Source: Chitinophaga pinensis (GTDB taxonomy: Bacteria; Bacteroidota; Bacteroidia; Chitinophagales; CAMDFR01). From it: a stretch of 64,000 bases of DNA. The notes beneath the pieces are model-generated. The model made no database searches and had not been told where the DNA came from. It worked only from the letters and a program-made list of their open reading frames with translations. Location of the stretch: positions 1-64,000 of the forward strand of contig CAMART010000016.1 in NCBI GenBank assembly GCA_945860705.1. Reading direction: 5' to 3'. This document shows positions 24,197-34,400 of the stretch, one piece after another. Numbering within the stretch: position 1 is the first letter of the stretch; the number at the start of each line of letters is the position of its first letter. A program made the translations under genes and the position numbers.

Positions 24197-26494
24197 CTAA
24201 TTTGGTTTACGCATATTGCAAGATTTGCAAAGTGGAATTGATTTATAATTGTTGACCAGTTCTTTGTAAACAGGACTATTTAATACTTCTTGGATTGAGG
24301 TATTTTCAATGTTTCCAAAATCACCTAAAGATTTTCTTAAATTATCTGGAGCACAGCAAGGAGAAACTTTTCCTGTAGCTGAAATCCAAAGTTCTTTGCT
24401 AAGAAACGGACATTCGTAATGTTCCGGCACTTCAGTGTTTTCGTTATCAGTTAATGGAATGATGTTTTCTAACAGCACTTTTTCTCCATTGGGTTTTCTG
24501 TATTGCTCTTGGGCTTCTAATGCTTGTTTTACATATTCATTCCATTGTGTGATACTTTCTTTTGAAAATTTCATTGAAAGGTCTTTTATTTCCTCAAAAT
24601 GTGCCCAAAGCTGATGCCCCTTCACTCTATCAACTCCAAGAGAAGCAGCTAATTTTACAATGTCTGCTAACTCGTGCATATTATTCTGCATGAAGGTAAG
24701 TTGAAAGGTTACACGGCAGAAGTAGCCTGTGTTTGCAAAGTGTTCATCACGGTATTTGATAAACTCTTTTGCATTTTCAATTGCTTTTTCAAAGTCAATT
24801 CCCTTCATTATTTTTTCAGATGTTTCCTTTGTAGCTCCGTTCCAACTAATTTTTACATCGGTTGTATTTGGCACAATTAATTTTGCCCAGTCTTCAACTG
24901 ATTTTTTTGGAAATGTGCCGTTGGTAGTAAGGTTGATTTTTATGTTTTTCTGCTCTGATAATTCAAATATTTTATCAAATTCTTTATAAAGCAATGGTTC
25001 GCCCATAGTGGAAGGTATAATTTCTTTTACTCCTAATTTTTCTGCTTGCTTAAAAATATCTTCTACCGTTTCAAATTTCATCCGTCTGCGTTTCACTCCC
25101 GTTTCTTTATATAGTGTGGGAATGAAATTACTATATGGACTGTGTTCTTCGCACATGATACATTTGAGATTGCAATCTTCTGGGTTGGTATCAATGGTTA
25201 TTCGCCAAAGAGTTTTAGGAGTAATATAGTTGTTGTAAATTCTCTCTAGTTCTTTGCAATGATCCTGAATATTAGGAACACTGCCATCGGCAGAAAACAA
25301 GTAACCTTTCTGGCCATATATTGCCATCAAATCAGGGTTATTAATAGCAAACTTCATTTGCTCAGCTAATGAAGCTATATTGCGGTGTTCAAATAATAAT
25401 CCATTGACCTGATGTTGCACATACTCTTTCATACCACCAAAATCGGCTGTAATTACAGGTATTTTACAAGATTGTGCTTCGTGTATTACAAGAGGGGAAT
25501 TTTCTGCCCAAATACTTGGTACAACAATACAATCCACTTTGGAGAAAACATCGTTGGCTAAATTGTGATTGATGTATTCTCCTGCAAATTCAATTTTGTT
25601 TTTTGATTTGCTGGCAAGCAACTTTAGCGCCTCAGTACTTTGACCGCTTTGTCTACCGTAAATTCTTAGTGTAGCTGGGGTTTCAATTTGAGAGAATGCT
25701 TCAATAAGATGATTTACACCCTTTGCTGGTATTAGTGTACCTATGTAGCCAAAAGTAAAATTGCTTTTCTCTTTCGACTTCTCTGTTGGTGTCAAGTATT
25801 CTGTCGGGAAACCATAGTCTAAGTAAATAATTTTATTTTCAGGTATTGAAAACTCATTTACAAACCTATTGCGCAAGTAAATGGATGGGGCAATGAAAGT
25901 ATCAACTTTGTTGATGATTGCCCTTGTTTCAATCATTCTTTGGTGTGTCCAAACACTCCAATGTTCTATATCCTGTTGCTCGTTCTCTTCTCTACCACTA
26001 AAATAAACTTTGTAACAGTCGCTTGCACATTTTTTATCATCTTGTGCTGAACACAACTGAAAGTTATTTTCCTTGCCTATGCTTCTTGTCAGGAATTGCC
26101 CTCTTGGACACATCAGCCAAAAATCGTGAAGCGTAAAAACGATTGGAATGTTTTGCTTATTGAGTTCATCTACAATTCCGGTAGATAGGTGGTTGAGATG
26201 CCCGATATGTGCAATGTCGGGTTTGATTTCGGCAATGAGCTTTGCGAAATTGTTATCCATTGCCTGATGACGATAGCCATCTTTGCCCTGTGGATTATTT
26301 ACGAAGTAAAAATCCAAGTTGCTGTTTACAGTTTGCTTTCTAATTTCAAAATCAGGAGCATAAGGATTTTCTTCTCTTGTAAAAACAGAAACCTTGTGAT
26401 TTTTTGAAAGTTCATTACAGATGGATTGGCTGTATACTTCTGAACCAGCATTATAATTTAGCGGATAACCATGAATGATTTTTAGGATGTGCAT
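24197..26494 (-). CDS. Glycosyltransferase-radical SAM/SPASM fusion protein
   Basis: Residues 1 to about 425 are a GT-B family 4 glycosyltransferase (GSEVYSQSICNEL, TLHDFWLMCPRG, GYIGTLIPAKGVNHLIEAF, and the donor-site E-x7-E in AENSPLVIHEAQ). Residues about 430-765 are a radical SAM enzyme with CNLKCIMC (C441, C445, C448) and a C-terminal SPASM-type cysteine set (YECPF, SPCCAPDN, LCKSCNM) for auxiliary Fe-S clusters. SPASM enzymes commonly modify ribosomal peptides. Fusion to a glycosyltransferase is unusual. The gene follows a 32-codon ORF and a hairpin, the classic order of precursor then maturase. The exact reaction is unknown. Confidence 0.88.
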   Translation of the reverse strand: MHILKIIHGYPLNYNAGSEVYSQSICNELSKNHKVSVFTREENPYAPDFEIRKQTVNSNLDFYFVNNPQGKDGYRHQAMDNNFAKLIAEIKPDIAHIGHLNHLSTGIVDELNKQNIPIVFTLHDFWLMCPRGQFLTRSIGKENNFQLCSAQDDKKCASDCYKVYFSGREENEQQDIEHWSVWTHQRMIETRAIINKVDTFIAPSIYLRNRFVNEFSIPENKIIYLDYGFPTEYLTPTEKSKEKSNFTFGYIGTLIPAKGVNHLIEAFSQIETPATLRIYGRQSGQSTEALKLLASKSKNKIEFAGEYINHNLANDVFSKVDCIVVPSIWAENSPLVIHEAQSCKIPVITADFGGMKEYVQHQVNGLLFEHRNIASLAEQMKFAINNPDLMAIYGQKGYLFSADGSVPNIQDHCKELERIYNNYITPKTLWRITIDTNPEDCNLKCIMCEEHSPYSNFIPTLYKETGVKRRRMKFETVEDIFKQAEKLGVKEIIPSTMGEPLLYKEFDKIFELSEQKNIKINLTTNGTFPKKSVEDWAKLIVPNTTDVKISWNGATKETSEKIMKGIDFEKAIENAKEFIKYRDEHFANTGYFCRVTFQLTFMQNNMHELADIVKLAASLGVDRVKGHQLWAHFEEIKDLSMKFSKESITQWNEYVKQALEAQEQYRKPNGEKVLLENIIPLTDNENTEVPEHYECPFLSKELWISATGKVSPCCAPDNLRKSLGDFGNIENTSIQEVLNSPVYKELVNNYKSIPLCKSCNMRKPN

Positions 26495-26519
26495 TTGTTT
26501 GTTTTTAAATTAATGAAAA

Positions 26520-26541
26520 GGTTGGGGATTGCTCCCCAACC
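26520..26541 (-). terminator. Intra-operon hairpin (attenuator-like)
   Basis: A perfect 9-bp stem GGTTGGGGA/TCCCCAACC with a 4-nt loop is followed on the minus strand by TTTTCATT. It lies 2 bp after the peptide stop codon and before the GT-radical SAM gene. A leaky terminator here would yield excess peptide transcript over maturase transcript, as in many RiPP operons. Confidence 0.7.
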
Positions 26542-26543
26542 AA

Positions 26544-26642
26544 TTACTTCTTAGGTTTAGGCGGATTATTGCCTGCAGGACCACTAGGATGACCTGGATT
26601 TTGACTAGGTCTTGGTAACTGAATCATTGGTTTTTTTGCCAT
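26544..26642 (-). CDS. Pro/Gly-rich 32-aa peptide, candidate RiPP precursor
   Basis: A 33-codon reading frame starts at ATG 26642 (MAKKPMIQLPRPSQN) and ends NNPPKPKK before TAA. Nearly half of the 32 residues are Pro, Gly or Asn, with a PGHPSGPAG core, a basic start and a basic end. There is no Cys, Ser-rich or double-glycine leader signature. It is directly followed by a hairpin and the radical SAM/SPASM fusion. The position and size fit a precursor peptide, which is an inference. It belongs to no class I can name. Confidence 0.65.
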   Translation of the reverse strand: MAKKPMIQLPRPSQNPGHPSGPAGNNPPKPKK

Positions 26643-26732
26643 TATTGTAGTTTTTAAGTTAGAAAAATGTCAACAGTTCTCCGCGTCGACTTCCGCATCC
26701 TTTGTTTTAAATGGACATTGGGAATAACCATT

Positions 26733-27056
26733 TTAATTTAGTATTTGAATAGTATACTTTTGTTTCTTTATAACATGTGTAAGTTCATTTGAATAAAAAG
26801 CGTGTACAAGTTGACCTTCTTTTATTTTAAGACAAAGATTAGGTAGTTCCATATTTTCTGGAAATTTCAACTTATTTCTTTTTAACCAATCAAACCTTGC
26901 AATGATAATTGCGTTAGCTTGAAGTTGTTTCTTTTTAGCAGAGGCTAAAATTGTTTTTATAGTTTTTTGATCTGGTGCAACTTTAGAAGCTTTGCAGCTA
27001 CCATCCGATGTTACTGAAAATTTTGTTGTATCAAAATCCTGTTTTATATGTTCCAT
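26733..27056 (-). CDS. Hypothetical protein, 107 aa (first gene of the sigma-54 operon)
   Basis: The gene is not recognised. The product is basic and soluble (SAKKKQLQANAIIIARFDWL, then a beta-like end VKKQKYTIQIL). It begins 39 bp downstream of a near-consensus sigma-54 promoter and ends 90 bp upstream of the candidate precursor peptide. It could be a leader-binding or regulatory protein of the cluster. It has no visible catalytic motif. Confidence 0.6.
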   Translation of the reverse strand: MEHIKQDFDTTKFSVTSDGSCKASKVAPDQKTIKTILASAKKKQLQANAIIIARFDWLKRNKLKFPENMELPNLCLKIKEGQLVHAFYSNELTHVIKKQKYTIQILN

Positions 27057-27094
27057 GTAATTGTTTTTTAATAATTAATATTTACTCAAGTAAT

Positions 27095-27110
27095 TCCAAC
27101 TACTATGCCA
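27095..27110 (-). promoter_or_regulatory. Candidate sigma-54 promoter (-24/-12)
   Basis: The minus strand reads TGGCATAGTAGTTGGA against the consensus TGGCACRNNNNTTGCW. This matches at every defined position except C-to-T in the -24 box and C-to-G in the -12 box, with exact spacing. It points into the 107-residue gene and the peptide operon, and the adjacent divergent gene encodes a sigma-54 activator. Confidence 0.6.
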
Positions 27111-27178
27111 CTTAAAAATAACATACACAAATAGTTGATAATCAATACTTAATTAAAATAAATTAAAATAATTAAAAT

Positions 27179-27200
27179 ACCTATAGGTAATATATTACCT
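27179..27200. promoter_or_regulatory. Overlapping palindromes, candidate enhancer/operator
   Basis: ACCTATAGGT (27179-27188) overlaps the perfect 16-bp palindrome AGGTAATATATTACCT (27185-27200). They end 7 bp before the activator ATG and lie about 70-90 bp upstream of the divergent sigma-54 promoter, a usual enhancer distance. Confidence 0.6.
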
Positions 27201-27207
27201 TTACTTA

Positions 27208-29019
27208 ATGAAAAATACATATATCACCTGGCACTACACCACACATGGAGTTGCATATCTCAAGCACATACTCAGCAAGTTTTATTTGCTTAAGAAGTTG
27301 CCATCAGAAAAATTGGATTTAAGCCAATTAGAACAGAAGGTACTCAATTCAATATTTGATTCTCCAATCCAGAACGGTTTTGTTTTCGATGAAATTATTT
27401 ATTTAACTGCACCACAAATTGCATTTGACAAATTATCTAGCAGACGTATTAGTTATAAAAACACAATACTTGAAGATGAATTTATTATTAAACAAGGATT
27501 GAAAGATTTATTTGGCGAAATAATTACTAATGACAGTATTTGCTATGATATAGATGCAGAAATAGCTTTTGTTAAAAAGAAATATCCTAAGAAAGTAAAA
27601 TTATTTGAACAAGCTGTTTGGAGAAATATTCAACATTATCCCATTGAGCAACAAATTAAATGGTTACAACAATACTCAAACTTCAAAAATATTTATGAAG
27701 GGAAATTCACGTTTATTGAACTCAAAGTAGATGATCTTAGAAATGAAAAACAAATATCTGAAGAAGTAAGTAAATGGACTAGGCAATATTTTTCAAAACA
27801 TAAAAATATTGTTCCAATCATAAATGTATCGCTTGGAAGTAATGAAACACAAGTTGTTTGGCATATATTATCAGAAGCTGGGCAATTACCAGATAACACG
27901 AGGTTCATTAAAACCTATGATGATAAAAGCGATAAACTAGAAAAGCGATTCAAACAGTTTTCCATCCAAGAAATACCAACTAACTTAATTTCTACAATTG
28001 GTGCAGACTTTAAGGTTTATAGTGAAACAAAATCCCCTTCTCGAGAATTAGTAAATAAGAAAATGGAAACATTCCTTAAAACTGGTTTTTCTATCCTATT
28101 AATTGGTGAAAGGGGAATTGGAAAATCTAAAATTGCTAGTGAAGCTAAGCAATCTTTTGACTCGAAAAATCCATTTATTGAAGCGAACTGTGCCTCTTTT
28201 GATGAAGATAGTAAAGCTGAAGCAGAGTTATTCGGTTATGAAAAAGGAGCTTTCACTGGTGCAAACACCGAAAAGAAAGGACTTTTAGAAGCAGCAAATG
28301 GAGGAATACTTTTTCTTGATGAAATCCATCATTTGTCAAAACTGGTTCAGGCAAAACTTATGAAAGCATTGCAGACAGATAAATACAATAAAATGTCCAT
28401 TCGAAGAATGGGAAGTAATAAAGAGATTAAAGTTGAATGTCGTTTGATATTTGCAACAAATAAAAGTATCAATGAATTACATAATTTATTACTACCTGAT
28501 TTTTATGATAGAATAGTTCAACACGTTGTAAATATACCTGCATTAAGAGAGACAGTTGAAGATAGATTAAATGATTGGGATAATTTATGGAAAAGTTTAA
28601 AATTTAAAGGTGATGCACCAAAAGATTTAGAACTTATCAAATGGTTGAAGCAATTGACTTTGTATGGAAATTATAGGGATTTACAAAAGATAGCGATATA
28701 CTATAATTCTTTTAATCAGTTTGATGAAGAAACTATTAAAATGATGAATGAAACAAATGCTTTTCAATATGCCAAGAAAGAATTTGAAAAGTACCACTCT
28801 CCTATTATTCAAATTGAAAAAGAGAAATTCAATTTTAATATCAATAAAACAACTAAAGAAATGTTAGCAGATTATTTATTTGAATTACAAGATTGGGCTG
28901 TTAATAAATTCGGAGAACGAAAAAAAGCAATTGAGCACTTTCGATCAATTGGAGATACTGTAGCGCCTGAAACTTTTAATAATTGGAAAAATAGAGATTC
29001 AATTAAAAAGAAAAAGTAG
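27208..29019 (+). CDS. RtcR-like sigma-54-dependent transcriptional activator
   Basis: The 603-residue product has three parts. The N-terminal about 280 residues contain a CARF/RtcR-type strand-loop (PIINVSLGSNETQVVWHIL) that in relatives senses nucleotide ligands. The central AAA+ domain has Walker A GERGIGKSK, the sigma-54-contacting loop GAFTGAN, Walker B GGILFLDEIHHL and the sensor-like FATNKSINEL. The C-terminal segment is helix-turn-helix-like (ERKKAIEHFRSIGDTVAPET). It is divergent from the RiPP-like operon, which has a sigma-54 promoter. Activation of that operon after sensing an RNA or cyclic nucleotide is inferred by analogy with RtcR control of rtcBA. Confidence 0.85.
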   Translation: MKNTYITWHYTTHGVAYLKHILSKFYLLKKLPSEKLDLSQLEQKVLNSIFDSPIQNGFVFDEIIYLTAPQIAFDKLSSRRISYKNTILEDEFIIKQGLKDLFGEIITNDSICYDIDAEIAFVKKKYPKKVKLFEQAVWRNIQHYPIEQQIKWLQQYSNFKNIYEGKFTFIELKVDDLRNEKQISEEVSKWTRQYFSKHKNIVPIINVSLGSNETQVVWHILSEAGQLPDNTRFIKTYDDKSDKLEKRFKQFSIQEIPTNLISTIGADFKVYSETKSPSRELVNKKMETFLKTGFSILLIGERGIGKSKIASEAKQSFDSKNPFIEANCASFDEDSKAEAELFGYEKGAFTGANTEKKGLLEAANGGILFLDEIHHLSKLVQAKLMKALQTDKYNKMSIRRMGSNKEIKVECRLIFATNKSINELHNLLLPDFYDRIVQHVVNIPALRETVEDRLNDWDNLWKSLKFKGDAPKDLELIKWLKQLTLYGNYRDLQKIAIYYNSFNQFDEETIKMMNETNAFQYAKKEFEKYHSPIIQIEKEKFNFNINKTTKEMLADYLFELQDWAVNKFGERKKAIEHFRSIGDTVAPETFNNWKNRDSIKKKK

Positions 29020-29125
29020 TGGTTAATAAGGTAGCTTTGAAGCTAAGTGCTAATTAAAAGAAATAACTATTTGGGTATTGTAACTACAAAAATAGGAATC
29101 TTAAAACCGCACTGCAATAAAATAG

Positions 29126-29165
29126 AGTGCTTTGAAACGTTTGCCTTGTAAGGTGGCAAAGCACT
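29126..29165. terminator. Inverted repeat between convergent genes
   Basis: AGTGCTTTG (29126-29134) pairs with CAAAGCACT (29157-29165) in the 179-bp gap between the sigma-54 activator and the convergent helicase-PIN gene. It lacks a clear U-tract, so it may be a bidirectional terminator or just a hairpin. Confidence 0.4.
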
Positions 29166-29198
29166 TAGCCGACTTTACTGTGCGATAGGTCGTGGGGG

Positions 29199-31454
29199 TC
29201 AATATTTCCCTTGATTCAAAAATGCTTTAAGGGTTATTGTCGTTATACCCAACCCCTTTGCTTTAATCTGTAAACCGTTATCCGAAGTAAGCATTATGGG
29301 ATTTTCACCTTTGTATCTTAAAGCAACTGAAAGGATAAAATTATCGGGTGATTTTTTATTAAAATCGTTTGGTAACAAAGCCAAGTCGGCTGTGTCCATT
29401 TTGATATTTCGTTTGTCAAAACTTTCGTTGATGTGTTTGATTGCTTTTTGAACATTTTTCTTTTGTTCATCTGACAATGAAGGTGATATTTTTAAATAAT
29501 CTAACTCGTCAATTACTTTGGCTGAGAGAACTACACTGTATTTGTGGTCAATCTTAGAAATTATATCTGGTTGCTCAACGAATACGTTGGTGTCAATGAT
29601 GTAAATATTTTCTTTGCCTTTAACAATTTCCTTCTTGGGTTTTTCAAACTTTGATAGGTCTATCTTGTCGATTACTTTTAGCCCTGGTGTTTTAGGAGGT
29701 ATGGAATCATTGTTACTGGTTTCTTCTATAATTTTGGGAACAGAAATATCATTGTTTAAATCACACTTTGAGATAAATTCAGCTACCAATCCTTTGTATG
29801 GTTGAACCACTTTGTAAACTTCATCTAATAGAATCAAAGTACAAAATCTTGCTCTGCTTGTTGCCACATTGAAGCGGTTTAGCTTAAATGAAAACGCAGG
29901 ACTACCATTAGAAAACGCAAAATAAAAGCAGAAGTCAATTGTCAAACCTTGAACGCTATCGACTGTATTAATAAGAATTTGGTCTTGTTTATTATTTAAT
30001 TTATGAAGCAAATTATCTCTTAGCAATTTCACACCTTTCTTCGTGGAAGACAAAATTGCAATTTCAAACTTGGGGTTTATTTGAAGCAAGGCATTTATCT
30101 GAGCTAAAAGCAAGTCATAAATACTTCTCAAATTTGTTGAATCGTAATAGAATAATGAGCTGCCGCCTTTGTTGTTGTAAAGGGTTGGTATTTTTGAAAA
30201 TATCTCATTGCCTTTTTGAATATCTGATTTTGATTTTAGGCTGTTTTCATAAAACGTATTTGTCTGCAAACAGGCATTCTCTGAAAACCTGTAGGTTGTT
30301 GTCAATCTGAATTTTGGGCAGTTTATTGTGGAAGCATAGTAGGTAAAAGACTCCAACATCAAGTCAATATTTGGTGAGATATTGCCCGGATTATCTTGAT
30401 TTACTACTGGCGGTAACTGAATGGGGTCACCAACTAATATTACTTTTTTTCCAAGCAGTTTAGCAGCTGCAATAGTTCCAAGAAAGCACTGACTGGCTTC
30501 TTCTAAAATGATATAGTCATATACCGGGCTTGTAATATTTTCAACAGCAATCCCGGTCATTTTATAGAATGTCGTTAGTAGAATACTTCCTGCAGCTGGC
30601 AGGAAATCTTTGGGCATTGGTTTTAATGCTTTTGCTTCCTTAGATTCTTCTAATGTTAGATTGGATTTATAGACTACCGACTTATTGGCGGCTTCAATTT
30701 CAAAATACTTTTTTGCCAATTCAATCAAAGACCTGTTTGCCAAAGTTGCTACAAGTACCGATTTATTCTCTTTGCTTAAAAGCTCAAGTAGTCTTGATAT
30801 GAAATAGGTTTTACCAGTGCCTGGAGGACCTTGAATTATGATGGTTTCGTGGTTCTTTAGATCGGTTTTGTACTTGGCAATTAATTCCAAAGAATCATCA
30901 ATGTGAACAGGCTTGAAATCATTCAACTGATATTCCCCCAATATTACTTCTTCTGCCTTTGTTGACTTAACATCATTCTTAGTAATCTGAATGAGGTTGA
31001 AATAGTATTTCAAAGGTGGGTCGGATATGCCAAATACAATTTTATCGCCTTTGGAAAGTGAGTTTAAAAATTCTAAGTCAAAGTTGCTGAACCCTACATT
31101 AAATTTACCATTTAGCTCTTGATAATAAACGCCATAGCATTCACTAAAATTAGCCACAAAGTTCTTCCGATAATGACTGTAACTGTAGTCATAGAAATTA
31201 GAATCAACTAAATCAATAGATTTCGGCTTAGTAGCGGTTAATGGGATTTTTGTTTTAGGAAGTTTATCCTTAGAAAATGAAAAAACAACCTGATTTCTTA
31301 ATTCATCAATGTATTCGAAAGTGCCAATATACAATTCTACCTTGTTGATTAGGTTAATGCACTTAGAATCGAGATACGCTTTGTAATCTGAAAGTATCTT
31401 CATTATTTCTTCTTCGTAAAACTTAACCTGTTGTTCCTTGCTTAGTCGTTTCAT
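29199..31454 (-). CDS. SF1 (UPF1/DNA2-like) helicase fused to a PIN nuclease
   Basis: The helicase core shows Walker A GPPGTGKT (209-216), Walker B LEEASQCFLG, LVGDPIQLPPVV and the C-terminal motifs INTVDSVQGLTIDFCFY and NVATSRARFC. From about residue 610 a PIN domain follows: YIIDTNVFVEQP, VLSAKVIDELDYL, NFILSVALRY and MLTSDNGLQIKAKG, with the usual acidic residues for metal-dependent RNA cleavage. The 751-residue protein is the last gene of the seven-gene operon, 2 bp after the GHKL ATPase. It is probably the RNA- or DNA-cleaving effector (inference). Confidence 0.88.
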   Translation of the reverse strand: MKRLSKEQQVKFYEEEIMKILSDYKAYLDSKCINLINKVELYIGTFEYIDELRNQVVFSFSKDKLPKTKIPLTATKPKSIDLVDSNFYDYSYSHYRKNFVANFSECYGVYYQELNGKFNVGFSNFDLEFLNSLSKGDKIVFGISDPPLKYYFNLIQITKNDVKSTKAEEVILGEYQLNDFKPVHIDDSLELIAKYKTDLKNHETIIIQGPPGTGKTYFISRLLELLSKENKSVLVATLANRSLIELAKKYFEIEAANKSVVYKSNLTLEESKEAKALKPMPKDFLPAAGSILLTTFYKMTGIAVENITSPVYDYIILEEASQCFLGTIAAAKLLGKKVILVGDPIQLPPVVNQDNPGNISPNIDLMLESFTYYASTINCPKFRLTTTYRFSENACLQTNTFYENSLKSKSDIQKGNEIFSKIPTLYNNKGGSSLFYYDSTNLRSIYDLLLAQINALLQINPKFEIAILSSTKKGVKLLRDNLLHKLNNKQDQILINTVDSVQGLTIDFCFYFAFSNGSPAFSFKLNRFNVATSRARFCTLILLDEVYKVVQPYKGLVAEFISKCDLNNDISVPKIIEETSNNDSIPPKTPGLKVIDKIDLSKFEKPKKEIVKGKENIYIIDTNVFVEQPDIISKIDHKYSVVLSAKVIDELDYLKISPSLSDEQKKNVQKAIKHINESFDKRNIKMDTADLALLPNDFNKKSPDNFILSVALRYKGENPIMLTSDNGLQIKAKGLGITTITLKAFLNQGKY

Positions 31455-31456
31455 CT

Positions 31457-34400
31457 TTAAAAGTTATAGTCGTCAAGGTTCATTACTTCTATGTATTTCT
31501 TTGCAGCTTGAGTTTTTTCATTTACAATAAACACAAAATGCCATTTACCATTTTCTGTTGTTTTTCCAATAGAATTTAAATCGTTTAAAGAATATTTAAC
31601 TGGTAATTTCATTATGCCATACTTATTAATATCTTTAGTAAAATCGTATAAGCTTTGTTGGGAATTATAAAAGGATATTTGATTGTTGGTTAGAATTGCT
31701 AATTTCACATTAACCTCATTAAGCCTATTCCAATGATGTAAATCCAAGAATAGCAAACCCCGTTGAGCAGATCTAACTATTATTTCGTCATTACCTGCCT
31801 TTAGATAATATTCTTCATCTGATAGTTCTGATTTTGAATATTTATCCTTTATAATCATTAGCGTTTTAATTTTTGCTGCTAAATTCGCTTCAATTTGTTC
31901 ATTAAGTTCATATTCCCCTCCAATAATATCCTTTATAAATTTTATATCGCTTTCTGTAAGGCTTTCCCAAAAAGGATCTTTGTCAATAGTATCACTATCT
32001 GAATCATTATCAACTGATGCTGATAGACTATCCTTTGGCCAATCAGGTGGTATTGAACCAAACATATCAACTAAGGTTTCAATAATTTTCTTATCATCCC
32101 ATCTGTTAACAATGTTATCAAACCATACAAATTCTATTTTTTCACTTTGAAACTGACTATGCAGAAACTCTATAACACTTTTGTTGTTTTTCCAAAAATC
32201 CCTATAATATACTTCCTTTTTTTTCTCATCAAAATAAAAGTCTATATTTTGTTCATATATGGGCTCATTCTTTGGAAAGACCTTTGAGAGTAATTCAACT
32301 TCATAAAATTTAAATGAAGATAAATGTTCAATAACATTTGATTCAACTTCCTCCCATTTTTGCTGGTCAATTTTGAATGCGATATATTTAGCCTTATCTT
32401 TATAAAAACTTTGAATATCATCATTTACAGAAGGATATTCTGGAACTGTTTTTAATTGTAAGCTTTCCTCTGACAATTCTTCAATACCGAATTCATTGAC
32501 TATGTCAAGAAAATTTTCGTGAATATGTTGTTCAGGCTTTATTGGGATTTTTGAATCATTCGAAAAAAACAATTCATTAAGAGGTTTCCACTGGAATAAT
32601 TTGTTAGGTAATTTTACATTTTTTGTTTCCCCAAGTTCAAGGTTTGATTTCTTTAAAATCTCAACTAGATTTAAATCTTTTATTTCTTGTTCCGTTAAAG
32701 TGATTGATTCATTGGACAGAAGAGATAGAATATTTTTAATACTGAGTTCTTGTCTAATGCCAATAGCTTCCTCAAGTGTCAAACCATCATCTGTTATGAG
32801 AATATTTGATAAGTCAATTTGAGGTATTTTTGATTGGTCCGTTATGTACCTGGTAAGTTTCTTTGCATATAAGTTTGTAGGCTTATCTCTTGTTTCATTG
32901 GCCGTAGGAAAATTATCGTAAAAGTTAATTACAAAATAAATAAATGTATTCTGTGGAAACCTTCTATTGTTCCAAATAGACAAATCTGTTTTCTGAGTAA
33001 GAAAATCGAAGTTCTTTTTCTTAGAAATGAAGTCGATGAAATTATCATAATAGATAGGATTATTGAGCAGTTTACTGTAGTTTAGATTAAAATGATTTAG
33101 GAGATAGGTGACCGAAGATATCGTGTATTTATAGTTCCAATTCCTGAGTAGGCCGTTCCTGTCAGCTATATATTTTGAATCAGCTCTAATGTGTGCTGTA
33201 TAATCAAGTTCTTTTAAATCACTTAAAAGTTGACTTTCAACTTTACTAATACTAAAGTTTGAATTAACCCCAATTTCAGTTAAAAAGGATTTATCTATTT
33301 CGAATGGTAAATATTTTTCATTTAGAAAGCGAATAGATGAGCCTATTGATTCATCATTTTGTAAACTCAATTTTGGTTTATAAACATTTGATAAATGAAT
33401 ACTACTCGGCAAATGCCACTCATTCAAACTTGTTAGGAGTTTTAATTGCGACAACTTATTCTCACAGTCTAAGATGAAGCCGTTTTCCTTTTTTTGTTTA
33501 TGTAAGTCAGAAATACATTTTAAAACCGAAAAGTGTTGTTCTTCATCTAAATCAGCTTGGTGATTAACGATATGTGAAATTTTAACATCTAAAACTTGTT
33601 GCTTTTCATCCAGTGAAATACAACCTATTTCTTTGAAGAAAGTATTCCATTCTGATATTTGAGTATTACTATATTCAGGAGAAATTTGGTTATTGAGACT
33701 AACTACTGACAAGACTGAACCAATAATTTTATTAGTTTGAAAGTGATCGGAAATAATAGATTTATAAGTTTCTCGATAAAAGTTATCAATACATTTTAGC
33801 TTGAGATTGTTTCTTATTAATTCTATCTGATCCTTTGTTAACTTAGTTTCCTTCTCTTTATTATCTTTCCAATACTTAAATATTTGCTTTGTAATTATAT
33901 AATGCTGTTGTTCATTGATGCTTGAAAGTCTTGGAAGTAAATCACAAATTGCTTTCTGTAAATCACCAATTGCACCAAGTTGATGAAATATTTTACGCCA
34001 CTGAGGCTCATCCCCGCTTTTTGAAATATACTTATCCGAAATAAACCTAGCATCTGTAACAATACTTCGCACTGTGCTTTCAATTTCAGATGTAAAATTA
34101 AATTCAGCGGACAAGTATGATTTAGAGATTATGCATTTAGAAAGTTGCTCAGTGGTCTCTGTTTTACATAATATTTCGATACTCCTTAAACAATTTAAAA
34201 TTTCCTTTTCATTTTCGAATACTTCCCAATACTTGAATATATATTTCCAAAACAGAAGAAGATTCGATTCGTTATTAAATCTAGCATTTAAAGTTTCGGT
34301 TTTACCGAGAATACTATCCTTAAAGAATTGAATAGAATCAAACATCTTAAAATCAATCTTGACTTCTTTATCTTTGATTGACAATAAAACTTCTTTACTA

